14,502 bases of DNA from an uncultured Eggerthellaceae bacterium (GCA_946618265.1 CAMOLA010000051.1:1-14502); one strand, 5' to 3'. Shown: positions 1 through 6,488, counted from the first letter of the stretch. Notes: generated from the sequence alone by a model not told the origin. Program-made: numbers and translations.

Positions 1-1376
1 GCGAGGGCCGCCGTGGCCACGTCGGGCGGCTCGCCCTCGTTGTGGGCGTAGAACGAGTCGATCAGAGCGCCGTCCTCGTCGACGAGCGCGAACTTCGTCG
101 TGGTCGAGCCCGAGTCGATGCCCAGGAACACGTCGACCGCCTGCCCGCGCTCGAAGGCCGCGGGCCCCGCCGGCTCGGGCGCGAGCGCGTGATCGCGCCG
201 GAACGCCGCGCACTCCTCGTCGGTCGCGAAGAACGGCTTGCCTCCATGCGGCCGCCCCTTCAGCTCCTCCGCCGCCCGCGCGATGCGCTCCCGCGCCTGC
301 TCGAACGTGAGTTCATCCGAACGACTTGGCGAAGTGCCCTGCCGCTCGCCCGCCGGCCCATCGGCCAACTCGCCAGCCGGCCCGTCCGCCAGGTGAGCTG
401 CCGCGTTGTCAGCCAACCCATCGGCCGACCCGCCCGCCGGCCCATCGTCCGCCGGCCCATCGCCCACCGACTTGCCATCGGCCAACTCGCCCGTCGGCTC
501 TTCCCCAAACAGCTTCTGCAACGCGAGCGCCGCGCCGCGCGCGACGATGATCTCGGGCTGGTCGGGGATGATGACGTCGGCACCTTCGATCTGTAGGCGC
601 TCGATGAACACGCGCACGAGCGTGGAATTGAACGTCAGCGGCCCGCCTTCGAAAATGACCGGCGGAATGACCTCGAGACCCTGCGCGAGGCCGCCGAGCG
701 TTTGCTTGGCCACGGCGTGGAAGGTCGACAGCGCGATGTCCTCCTTGGCCGCGCCCTGGTTGATGAGCGGCTGGATGTCGGTTTTCGCGAACACGCCGCA
801 ACGGCCCGAGATGCTGTAGAGCGTCGTGCCGCGCGCCGCATAGGCGTCCAGCTCTTCGACCGGAATCTTCAGCAGCGTGGCGATCTCGTCGAGGAAGGCG
901 CCGGTGCCGCCTGCGCAACTGCCGTTCATGCGCATGTCCGACACCTTGAGCGTGCCTTCTTCGAACCCGGGCTCGAAGAATACCATCTTGGCGTCCTGCC
1001 CGCCCAGCTCGATGGCCACGCGCGCCTGCGGATAATGCTCGGCCACGGCGATGGAGTTGGCGATGACCTCCTGAACGTACGGCACGCCCAGCGCCGCCGC
1101 CAAATCCTTGCCGCCCGACCCCGTCACCGCGATCCGCAACCAAAAAGGGACAGTCCCTTTTTGGCTATTTTGAGCGCGTCGCCGTGCGCCCAAGCGCCCT
1201 TCCAGCTGCTGTTCGATTTCCTCGAGCACGCGCACGGCGCGCTCCAGCTGATGCGCGTGATGGCGCAGGTAGACGGCCGCCAGCAGCTCGTGCGATTGCG
1301 CATCGATCGCCGCCGCCTTCACCGTCGTGGAACCCACGTCCACGCCTACGAGTATTTGCCCAAGCGAAGCACCCAT
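1..1376 (-). CDS. 2-hydroxyacyl-CoA dehydratase-type activase (BcrAD/BadFG family), N-terminal part, cut by left edge
   Basis: The frame is open from an ATG at 1376 to the window edge (458 codons). Family role: ATP-driven one-electron activation of 2-hydroxyacyl-CoA dehydratase or benzoyl-CoA reductase-like enzymes by an iron-sulfur ASKHA protein in the cytoplasm. Domain 1 (about residues 8-325) opens with the phosphate-binding motif GVDVGSTTVK and carries GSCAGGTGAF (Cys154) and SGRCGVFAKTD (Cys193), the expected cluster cysteines. A low-complexity linker (about 290-345) made of ADGPAG/ELADG repeats follows. A second ASKHA domain starts near residue 412 with LGIDSGSTTTKF. Two such domains in tandem are typical of the large (often over 1000 aa) activase proteins that carry further C-terminal domains, so most of the protein probably lies outside the window. 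Residues about 71-80 (SQKGTVPFWL) are encoded by an inserted palindromic element. I see no good ribosome-binding site before the ATG, so the start is only probable. The upstream gene ends in a terminator, so this gene probably has its own promoter. Confidence 0.85.
   Translation of the reverse strand, partial: MGASLGQILVGVDVGSTTVKAAAIDAQSHELLAAVYLRHHAHQLERAVRVLEEIEQQLEGRLGARRRAQNSQKGTVPFWLRIAVTGSGGKDLAAALGVPYVQEVIANSIAVAEHYPQARVAIELGGQDAKMVFFEPGFEEGTLKVSDMRMNGSCAGGTGAFLDEIATLLKIPVEELDAYAARGTTLYSISGRCGVFAKTDIQPLINQGAAKEDIALSTFHAVAKQTLGGLAQGLEVIPPVIFEGGPLTFNSTLVRVFIERLQIEGADVIIPDQPEIIVARGAALALQKLFGEEPTGELADGKSVGDGPADDGPAGGSADGLADNAAAHLADGPAGELADGPAGERQGTSPSRSDELTFEQARERIARAAEELKGRPHGGKPFFATDEECAAFRRDHALAPEPAGPAAFERGQAVDVFLGIDSGSTTTKFALVDEDGALIDSFYAHNEGEPPDVATAAL
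1140..1164. repeat. Family A palindrome inside the activase gene
   Basis: A perfect 25-bp palindrome: arms CCAAAAAGGGAC and GTCCCTTTTTGG around a single A at 1152. It is the same element as those at 4540-4574 and 4628-4666, and weaker flanking similarity (AAC before, GGCTATTTT after) extends it to about 34 bp. It lies within the activase reading frame without breaking it and adds residues about 71-80, between the first part of the ASKHA fold and the conserved TGSGGKDL segment. Confidence 0.85.
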
Positions 1377-1401
1377 AATTGCATAAGGATACCAAAACAC
1401 C

Positions 1402-1470
1402 ATGCCGTTCAACTATACAAAACGGCATCAAGAACGCGCAGTGATACATTACCTCAGAGGTAATGTATCA
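1402..1470 (-). promoter_or_regulatory. Putative promoter/operator region of the activase gene
   Basis: Two inverted repeats sit 26-94 bp upstream of the activase ATG. The larger (1442-1470) has perfect 13-nt arms, TGATACATTACCT and AGGTAATGTATCA, around CAG. It is AT-rich in GC-rich surroundings and looks like a dimeric repressor site. The smaller (1402-1409 and 1421-1428) has 8-nt arms ATGCCGTT/AACGGCAT and encloses a minus-strand TATAGT (1417-1412) that could be a -10 box. I see no convincing -35. The regulator is not identifiable from this window. Confidence 0.5.
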
Positions 1471-1506
1471 TCGGGACCACGCTCCAACGGCACATCGGCA
1501 CCCTGC

Positions 1507-1541
1507 AAAAAAGAAGCCCGGCGGAAGCAACCCGCCGGGCT
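1507..1541 (-). terminator. Rho-independent terminator after the DPBB protein gene
   Basis: On the minus strand a perfect 10-bp GC stem (arms at 1532-1541 and 1515-1524, AGCCCGGCGG-type) with a 7-nt loop is followed by CTTCTTTTTT. It begins 25 bp past the stop codon of the gene ending at 1566, which is the expected position for an intrinsic terminator. Confidence 0.88.
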
Positions 1542-1565
1542 CGAACGATCGCAACGGAAACCCCG

Positions 1566-3149
1566 CTACAGGAAGCGGTAGCGAACCTTGCGCACGCCCC
1601 AATCTTCGCAGGTGGTAGCGCCGAAGGCCTTGAACACGCCGGGCTGCAGGTCAAGCGCGCGCTCGCCGTTGTTCATGCCGCCGCAGTCCACGACGGTCGC
1701 GATGACGGAGCGTCCCTCGTAGGAAATCTCGACGCGACGCCCGTAGTACTTCGACGGCCCCCACGCCATGGGAACGGCGACGCCCATCGACCAGTCATCG
1801 CACATCGTGCCAGTCGCCGTCGGCGTGTCCTGCGGCGTGGCGTCGTCGGTCGATCCGCCGTATGCGCTGGCCAGGCCCGTGTGCCACTTCGCGCCCTTGG
1901 CTTCGGCCAGCTCGCCGGTTTTGAACGTCTTGGCCACCTTGTGCGCCGCCGCGGCCGCCTCGGCCAGCTTGGCCTTCTGGTCGAAATCGAGCTTCTCGGC
2001 GCGCTTGCGCAGCTTTTCGACGGCTTTCTCGAGCCGCTTCTGCTTGGCCGCGAGGTCCTCCTGCTCTTCGGCCAGCTCGTCTTCGAGGTCGAGCTGGGCG
2101 TCCTTGTCGAGCGAAGCCTGCTCGTATTTGGCCTGCAGGTCGGCTTGCTTGTCCTTCAAATCAGCCAGCACGTTGTCGTACTCGGTGAGCACGCGGTCGC
2201 GCATGTCCATCCACTCAAATGCCTCGTTGAGCGAGCCGACACCGTCGAGCATGTTGATGATGTTCAGGTCGCTGCGGTTTTTGTACATGGTGCGCGTGAG
2301 CTCCGACGCATGCTTCTGCAGCTCGGCCTGCTCGTTCTGGCGCGCCTCGATGTCGTCGAGCAGCTTGTCGATCTTCTTCTCGAGCTTCTTGATCCTGTCC
2401 TTGGTGGCGGACGCCTTCTCCTGCGAAGCCTCGATATCGGCCGCAATCTTCTCGATCTCGGCCATCTTCTTGTCGATTTCGCTGTTCACGTCGGCGAGCG
2501 CGTCCTTCATGGCCGATGTGTCGCCAATGGACGCAGGCCCCTTGTCGACGTCTTTGTTGATGTCGGCATCGGCGAAATCTTTGTCGTCTCCATCATCGCC
2601 GTCGTCAGCGTCATCGCCATCATCGGCGTCGACGTCGCCCGCCTCGGCTTTCTTGTCCGCATCGGCCTTCGAAGCGCTCGGCGAAGCATCCGATTGGCTT
2701 GCTGCCGCGCTGCCCGAGCCCGCGGAATCATCGGCTGCAGCGGAATCCGCAGCCGTATCTTCCATCACGTCCGACGCGTTGTCGAACGAAGTGAAATCCT
2801 CGTCGGCCCACGAAACGACCGGCGCCATGAAGAACAGCCCGCAGCTGAGCGCGCACCCGGTCAGAGCAACCGACATGGTGACCGCCGCCTTCGAAAGCGC
2901 GCCCGAGACCACGCCCCCACGCCGACGGCGTGCAAGCCGACGATGATCGAGCGCACCTTCGCGCAACCCGACTTTCTGGAATGCAGCCCGCAGCATGCGC
3001 CTGGCGAACGCCCTGATCGAGCCCCGCCGGCCCTCGCGTTCGCGCCGATAGGCTATGCCCAGCCGATCGGGCTGGCCATCGGCCTCTTTCGGCACGAGGA
3101 ATTCGGCTTCGTTGCGGTCATCGGATCCGGCGACGCGATCGCGTTTCAT
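1566..3149 (-). CDS. Secreted coiled-coil protein with C-terminal double-psi beta-barrel (RlpA-like) domain
   Basis: 527 aa from the ATG at 3149, chosen because AAAGGAA lies just before it. A longer in-frame start at 3299 would overlap hypB. Order of regions: a very basic N-terminal stretch (1-85), one hydrophobic segment (about 86-112) ending in VSWA before DED, so a possible signal peptidase site after residue 115, an Ala/Asp/Ser-rich acidic linker (116-205), long heptad-rich coiled coil (about 210-415), and a domain from about 422 to the end with ATVVDCGGMNNGERALDL, resembling the DPBB fold of RlpA and 3D-type proteins. The middle of the coil (NIINMLDGVGSLNEAFEWM) resembles the coiled-coil domain of PcsB-type cell-wall hydrolases. 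I infer a cell-envelope or peptidoglycan role. Enzyme activity is not shown. The signal sequence is unusually far from the N-terminus; a shorter start at residue 52 is possible. Confidence 0.75.
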   Translation of the reverse strand: MKRDRVAGSDDRNEAEFLVPKEADGQPDRLGIAYRREREGRRGSIRAFARRMLRAAFQKVGLREGALDHRRLARRRRGGVVSGALSKAAVTMSVALTGCALSCGLFFMAPVVSWADEDFTSFDNASDVMEDTAADSAAADDSAGSGSAAASQSDASPSASKADADKKAEAGDVDADDGDDADDGDDGDDKDFADADINKDVDKGPASIGDTSAMKDALADVNSEIDKKMAEIEKIAADIEASQEKASATKDRIKKLEKKIDKLLDDIEARQNEQAELQKHASELTRTMYKNRSDLNIINMLDGVGSLNEAFEWMDMRDRVLTEYDNVLADLKDKQADLQAKYEQASLDKDAQLDLEDELAEEQEDLAAKQKRLEKAVEKLRKRAEKLDFDQKAKLAEAAAAAHKVAKTFKTGELAEAKGAKWHTGLASAYGGSTDDATPQDTPTATGTMCDDWSMGVAVPMAWGPSKYYGRRVEISYEGRSVIATVVDCGGMNNGERALDLQPGVFKAFGATTCEDWGVRKVRYRFL

Positions 3150-3228
3150 CGTTCCTTTTGCATCGATCCTGGTTGCTTCGTTTGATCTTCGTTTGAATCT
3201 CCGCACTTGTTTCGCCCTTCCCCCGAGG

Positions 3229-3882
3229 TCACACCTGGCGCACTCGCTCGGCGAGCCATGTGGCCCATTCCTCGACGCCGGTACCTTTGGTCGCGGCAAT
3301 CGGGAAAATGGGGGCCTTCGGATTGAGGTTGCGCACAGCCGTCTCGAACGCCTCGCGGTCGAAATCGAAGACCGGAAGCGTGTCGACCTTGTTCAGGATG
3401 ACGGCGTCGGACACTTGGAACACGCCGGGATACTTGAGCGGCTTGTCGTCGCCCTCCGGAACCGAGAGGATCATGACCTTGGCGTTCTCGCCGAGGTCGA
3501 AATCAGTCGGACACACGAGATTGCCCACGTTTTCCACGATGATGAGGTCAAGTCGTTCGAGGTCGAGCACATCGACCGCGCGCTTCAGCATGGCACTTTC
3601 TAGATGGCAGGCGCCGCCCGTGTTGATCTGGACGGCGGGGATGCCCTGGGCCTTGATCTTTTCGGCATCGACCGAGCTCGCGATGTCGCCCTCGATGATG
3701 GCAATGTTGAACTCGTCGCGCAGCGCGTCGATCGTTGCAAGTATGGTGGAAGTTTTGCCTGATCCCGGACTCGCCAGCAGGTCAACCACATATACATGGT
3801 TCTCGGCGAAACGCGCGCGCAGCTCCGCCGCAAGCGCATCGTTCTTCTCGAGAATAGGCTTGTTCAGGTCGATATGCATCAT
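3229..3882 (-). CDS. hypB: Hydrogenase maturation GTPase HypB
   Basis: 217 aa. HypB is a SIMIBI-class GTPase that works with HypA to deliver nickel to NiFe-hydrogenase precursors in the cytoplasm. Visible motifs: P-loop ASPGSGKT (37-44), GDIASS (65-70), the nucleotide-dependent metal site GGACHLES (Cys92, His93) with Cys124 in NLVCP, and the guanine-specificity motif NKVD (164-167). It has only the G domain: neither the N-terminal CxxCGC nickel site nor a His-rich stretch is present. The GAGGAG ribosome site is followed by TAAATGATG. The second ATG (3879) has the more usual 6-nt spacing, so the protein may start one residue later. It lies 288 bp downstream of hypA on the same strand, and 79 bp separate it from the next gene. 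Confidence 0.95.
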   Translation of the reverse strand: MMHIDLNKPILEKNDALAAELRARFAENHVYVVDLLASPGSGKTSTILATIDALRDEFNIAIIEGDIASSVDAEKIKAQGIPAVQINTGGACHLESAMLKRAVDVLDLERLDLIIVENVGNLVCPTDFDLGENAKVMILSVPEGDDKPLKYPGVFQVSDAVILNKVDTLPVFDFDREAFETAVRNLNPKAPIFPIAATKGTGVEEWATWLAERVRQV

Positions 3883-3910
3883 TTACTCCTCGTTTATCGA
3901 CTTCGATACA

Positions 3911-3935
3911 TCATACGCCATATTTGCGGATATGA
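3911..3935. promoter_or_regulatory. Inverted repeat upstream of hypB
   Basis: TCATAC, 13 nt, then ATATGA (5 of 6 positions symmetrical), with a nested CATAT/ATATG pair at 3919-3934. It is an AT-rich island 29-53 bp upstream of the hypB start in an otherwise GC-rich stretch. It could be an operator or part of a promoter. The half-site resembles the NikR half-site GTATGA but in the opposite arrangement, so I do not assign a regulator. Confidence 0.3.
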
Positions 3936-3982
3936 CACCCCATATATGCGACCGACTCACTTCGCCTTCACACAAAACCACT

Positions 3983-4009
3983 GAAACGAGCCTCCAGGGG
4001 AACTGTTTC
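3983..4009. repeat. Family C element, copy 1
   Basis: A 27-bp imperfect palindrome with ends GAAAC and GTTTC and core CTCCAGGGGAA centred on A3996. It matches the element at 7716-7742 at 22 of 27 positions by eye. It lies in the 288-bp hypA-hypB gap, which otherwise holds no recognised gene. Confidence 0.6.
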
Positions 4010-4170
4010 GCCGCATTCACTCTACAACGAAAACCTTGCACGCGAACCCCAAATCGGGAAGCGCCGATGCACCCAAAACACCGTGCAAACTTCGCGCCAC
4101 CACCCCAACGAGCTAGCCGACAAGCCACCCTCACACGAAAAGTGACCGAACCCGTCAGGCCCCGCGCCAC

Positions 4171-4524
4171 CTAGTCGTCGGGAAGGTCGACTTCGATGGA
4201 GGCGATTTCCAGCTCGCGGCCGGTCAGAAGCACCGTTTCGTACGAGCCACATGAAGGACACGTGCGATGGAACCGGTCGTGCTCGAACTCGTTGGCGCAT
4301 TCCAGGCAGATGCTCGTCGGGTGCACCATGTCGATGGCCAGCTCGGCTCCTTCCGAAAGCGTGCCCTCCGAAAGCGCCTCGAACGCGAAGTGCAGGGCAT
4401 CGGGAATGGCTTCTGTCATCTCGCCCACGCGCAGGTCAACGCGCAAAACGCACGTCGCTCCCGCCTCGCGCGCCGACGCGTTCACCGCATCGAGCACACC
4501 CGATATGATGCCCATTTCATGCAT
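4171..4524 (-). CDS. hypA: Hydrogenase maturation nickel chaperone HypA
   Basis: 117 aa, the usual length for the family. The start at 4524 gives the conserved N-terminus MHEMGI, whose His2 (with Glu3) forms the nickel site, and GGGTGG precedes it at a suitable distance. The zinc site is CLEC (Cys73, Cys76) and CPSC (Cys89, Cys92). HypA binds nickel and passes it with HypB into the hydrogenase large subunit. An upstream in-frame ATG at 4548 is rejected because it lies inside a palindromic repeat and would bury the functional N-terminus. It stands 135 bp downstream of tatC, across a pair of family A palindromes that may act as terminators, so joint transcription with the tat genes is uncertain. 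Confidence 0.95.
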   Translation of the reverse strand: MHEMGIISGVLDAVNASAREAGATCVLRVDLRVGEMTEAIPDALHFAFEALSEGTLSEGAELAIDMVHPTSICLECANEFEHDRFHRTCPSCGSYETVLLTGRELEIASIEVDLPDD

Positions 4525-4539
4525 GTCCACCCGTTTCCG

Positions 4540-4574
4540 AATAACCAAAAAGGGACAGTCCCTTTTTGATTATT
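4540..4574. repeat. Family A palindrome, copy 2
   Basis: A 35-bp palindrome with one mismatch: 17-nt arms beginning AATAACC and containing AAAAAGGGAC around a single A. It lies 15 bp upstream of the hypA start codon. With the inverted copy at 4628-4666 it forms a head-to-head pair with a 53-bp spacer. The T-run after the stem could also terminate transcription. Confidence 0.85.
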
Positions 4575-4627
4575 TTGCCAGCGCGCACCTAGACGGCGGT
4601 CGCTGATAGATTCACGTCATCTTGCAT

Positions 4628-4666
4628 CGAATAACCAAAAGGGGACTGTCCCTTTTTGGTTATTCG
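4628..4666. repeat. Family A palindrome, copy 3, overlapping the tatC stop codon
   Basis: A 39-bp palindrome with one mismatch: 19-nt arms beginning CGAATAACC around a single T at 4647, opposite in polarity to copy 2 (centre ACTGT instead of ACAGT). Its outer arm carries the TAA that ends tatC (4662-4660). On the minus strand the hairpin is followed by a short T-rich stretch, so it may double as the tatC terminator. Confidence 0.85.
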
Positions 4667-5451
4667 TCCTCGTCGTCCTCGTAGTACGTGCCCTCTTCCT
4701 GCTGCTTCTTGATGCGCTTGGCCAGCACGATGCGCGCGATGAGCAAGCTGATCTCGTATAGCGCAATGAGCGCGGCGAACATCAGCAGCATTGTGATCGG
4801 GTTGGCGTCGGGCGTGACCATGGCCGAGAACACCATGAGCCCCACGTAGACGAAACGCCAGCTGCCGCGCAGCTTCTTGTACGGCACGATGTTGAAGATG
4901 ACCAGGTAGAAGATGATGATGGGCAGCTCGAAGGCGATGCCGAAGCCGATTTCGAACTTGATGATGACATCTATATAGTTGGCCGCGTCCGGCAGCACCG
5001 AACCGAGCCCCGCGACCTGGCCGGTCAGCCATTGGAACGCCGGGTGCAGGATGATGAGGTAGCAGAACACGGTGCCCAGGATGAACAGCGCCACGCCCGC
5101 TGCGAACGTCGGGATAAACCACTTGCGCTCGCTGGGCTTGAGCGCCGGCAGGAAAAACGCCAGGATCTGCCACAAGATGACGGGCGACGTGGCCACGACC
5201 GACATCCAGAACGCGATCTTGAACTTGACCGTGAACGGGTCGAGCGCGTTGATGAACTGCAGGTCGACCAGGCCGTCTTCGCTATGCGGCAGGAATTCGG
5301 CGATGGGCAGCAGCAAGAACTGGCCAACCGTGCCGGCGGCCAGGTAGAACACGCATACGGCCACGATGAGCACGACCACAATGCGCACGAGCCGCATGCG
5401 CAGCTCGCCGAGATGATCCATGAGCGGCATGCGCGCGGGACCGATGGGCAT
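4660..5451 (-). CDS. tatC: Twin-arginine translocase subunit TatC
   Basis: 263 aa, six predicted membrane helices at about 21-38, 75-100, 112-135, 163-187, 198-212 and 218-238. TatC is the membrane receptor that, with TatA/TatB, exports folded, often cofactor-bearing proteins with twin-arginine signal peptides. Family motifs: MDHLGELRMRL at the N-terminus, LPALKPSERKW before helix 3, FEIGFGIAFELP with the buried Glu175, and TPDANPIT before helix 6. The tail is acidic and ends in EDDEDE. The ATG overlaps the stop codon of the preceding tatA/B gene by one base (TAATG), indicating translational coupling. The stop codon is supplied by a palindromic repeat, so the original C-terminus may have been longer or different. 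Confidence 0.96.
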   Translation of the reverse strand: MPIGPARMPLMDHLGELRMRLVRIVVVLIVAVCVFYLAAGTVGQFLLLPIAEFLPHSEDGLVDLQFINALDPFTVKFKIAFWMSVVATSPVILWQILAFFLPALKPSERKWFIPTFAAGVALFILGTVFCYLIILHPAFQWLTGQVAGLGSVLPDAANYIDVIIKFEIGFGIAFELPIIIFYLVIFNIVPYKKLRGSWRFVYVGLMVFSAMVTPDANPITMLLMFAALIALYEISLLIARIVLAKRIKKQQEEGTYYEDDEDE

Positions 5452-6245
5452 TATCGCTCACCCCCTTGCGCAGCGGACGTCGCAGCTTCGGATGCGGAAG
5501 CGGCGGCTCTTGGGTTGGCGGCCGAAGCCGTCGAGCCAGAATCGGCCGACGCAGTCGCCTGCGCGGCAGTCGTCACGTCATTCGCCGTCGACGCAGTCGC
5601 TTGCGCGGGCTTCGAACCTTCCGCAGCCCCAGATGACTCCGCCTGCGCGGACCCCGTCGCGGTGGAAGAAGATGCAGATGAACCCTGGGCGGCCTTTTCG
5701 GCTGCGGCTTCTTCGGCGGCCTTCTTCTCGGCGGCCTTGCGGGCAGCGCGCTCGCGCTCGTAGCGAGCCTTGCGCTCAGTGAAGCTTTCCTGACGGGCAG
5801 GTTGCTGGGCAGACGACGCGTCGGCGCCTTCGCCCGTCGCGGCATCGGAGCCGGTTGCCCCCGTGCCCGTGCCCGCGTCCTTGGCGACAGATTCGGAACC
5901 AGAGCCAGCAGCGCTTGCGCCCGCGGCACTCGCCGCGCCCGCAACCGCGTTCGCCGCAGCCCCAGCCGCGGCCTTGGCTCCCTCTTCCTTCGCCTTGCGC
6001 TTTTCCTCCTGGCGTTGCGCCAACTTGTCAAGCGCCTCGATCGGGTCCTTGAAGGGCTCGTCGGGATTGTTGGGATCGAATATCTTTTCGTTGCCGAGCG
6101 TCTCGTTCATCTCCTGCTGGGCCTCGCGGAATTTCGCGATGCCACGCCCCACCGTGCGGGCGATGTCAGGAAGCTTCTCGGGCCCGAAGATGAGGAACCC
6201 GAAAATCAATATGATGAACAGCTCGAAGCCGCCGATGCCGAACAC
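5451..6245 (-). CDS. tatA/tatB: TatA/TatB-family Sec-independent translocase subunit with long Ala-rich tail
   Basis: 264 aa from a GTG start at 6245, with AAAGGAA about 6 nt before it. The N-terminus MFGIGGFELF...FGPEKLPDIARTV is a single membrane helix, a GP hinge (21-22) and an amphipathic helix to about residue 50. Glu8 and the GP position are like TatB, while Gram-positive proteins of this shape are often labelled TatA. From about residue 85 on the protein is low complexity: Ala/Gly/Ser/Thr-rich with one highly charged helix (about 150-185, KARYERERAARKAAEKKAAEE). TatA is normally under 100 aa and TatB about 100-170, so the tail is long. It partners TatC, which follows with overlapping stop and start codons, and a small membrane protein precedes it by 27 bp. 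Confidence 0.9.
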   Translation of the reverse strand: MFGIGGFELFIILIFGFLIFGPEKLPDIARTVGRGIAKFREAQQEMNETLGNEKIFDPNNPDEPFKDPIEALDKLAQRQEEKRKAKEEGAKAAAGAAANAVAGAASAAGASAAGSGSESVAKDAGTGTGATGSDAATGEGADASSAQQPARQESFTERKARYERERAARKAAEKKAAEEAAAEKAAQGSSASSSTATGSAQAESSGAAEGSKPAQATASTANDVTTAAQATASADSGSTASAANPRAAASASEAATSAAQGGER

Positions 6246-6272
6246 AGCTGTTCCTTTCGGTCGGAAAGGCGA

Positions 6273-6488
6273 TTACGCGCCGCCGCCGAGCACGGCGAGG
6301 CCCATCGTCGGAAGCGCGAGGGCCAGAACCAGAATGACGCAGACGACGATCGTGAAGATCTGCTTCCGTTTCGCAGCGTGCGCCTTGGCCTCTTCCTCGC
6401 GCTTCGCGCGCTCTTCGGCCGCCTGGATGCGCGCCTCGCGCTGCGCCGGCGTCATCTTCTGCTTCGACTTCGTCTGCTTCTTTGCCAT
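6273..6488 (-). CDS. Small single-pass membrane protein, unknown function, first gene of tat operon
   Basis: 71 aa from the ATG at 6488, which has GGAG six nt before it. An in-frame ATG at 6500 would add four residues but has a poorer site. The N-terminal half is hydrophilic and helical, with many Lys, Arg, Glu and Ala (about 3-43, including REARIQAAEERAKREEEAKA). It is followed by one membrane helix (about 44-66) and a short GGGA tail. The topology is probably N-in by the positive-inside rule. It lies 27 bp upstream of the tatA/B gene on the same strand and is probably co-transcribed. I do not recognise the family; a role with the Tat system is only inferred from position. Confidence 0.7.
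   Translation of the reverse strand: MAKKQTKSKQKMTPAQREARIQAAEERAKREEEAKAHAAKRKQIFTIVVCVILVLALALPTMGLAVLGGGA

Noticed and set aside
1768..3185. Long plus-strand frames opposite the coiled-coil/DPBB gene (392 and 434 codons)
   Set aside because: Ser- or Leu/Val-rich mirror images of an Asp/Lys/Glu/Ala-rich coding strand. The minus frame has a start with ribosome site, a signal segment and a terminator.
3150..3299. Upstream start (3299) for the DPBB protein
   Set aside because: It would overlap hypB by 71 bp and lacks a ribosome site, whereas 3149 has AAAGGAA.
3883..4170. A 95-codon minus-strand frame (GTG start) that fills the hypA-hypB gap exactly from stop to start
   Set aside because: Composition is unlike the neighbours (many third positions A/T, many Arg, Val, Cys, Trp), no family is recognisable, it lacks a ribosome site and it contains a family C palindrome. 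The exact fit follows from hypA and hypB sharing a frame.
4525..4548. Longer HypA starting at 4548
   Set aside because: It would begin in a palindrome and add eight residues ahead of the conserved MHE nickel-binding N-terminus.
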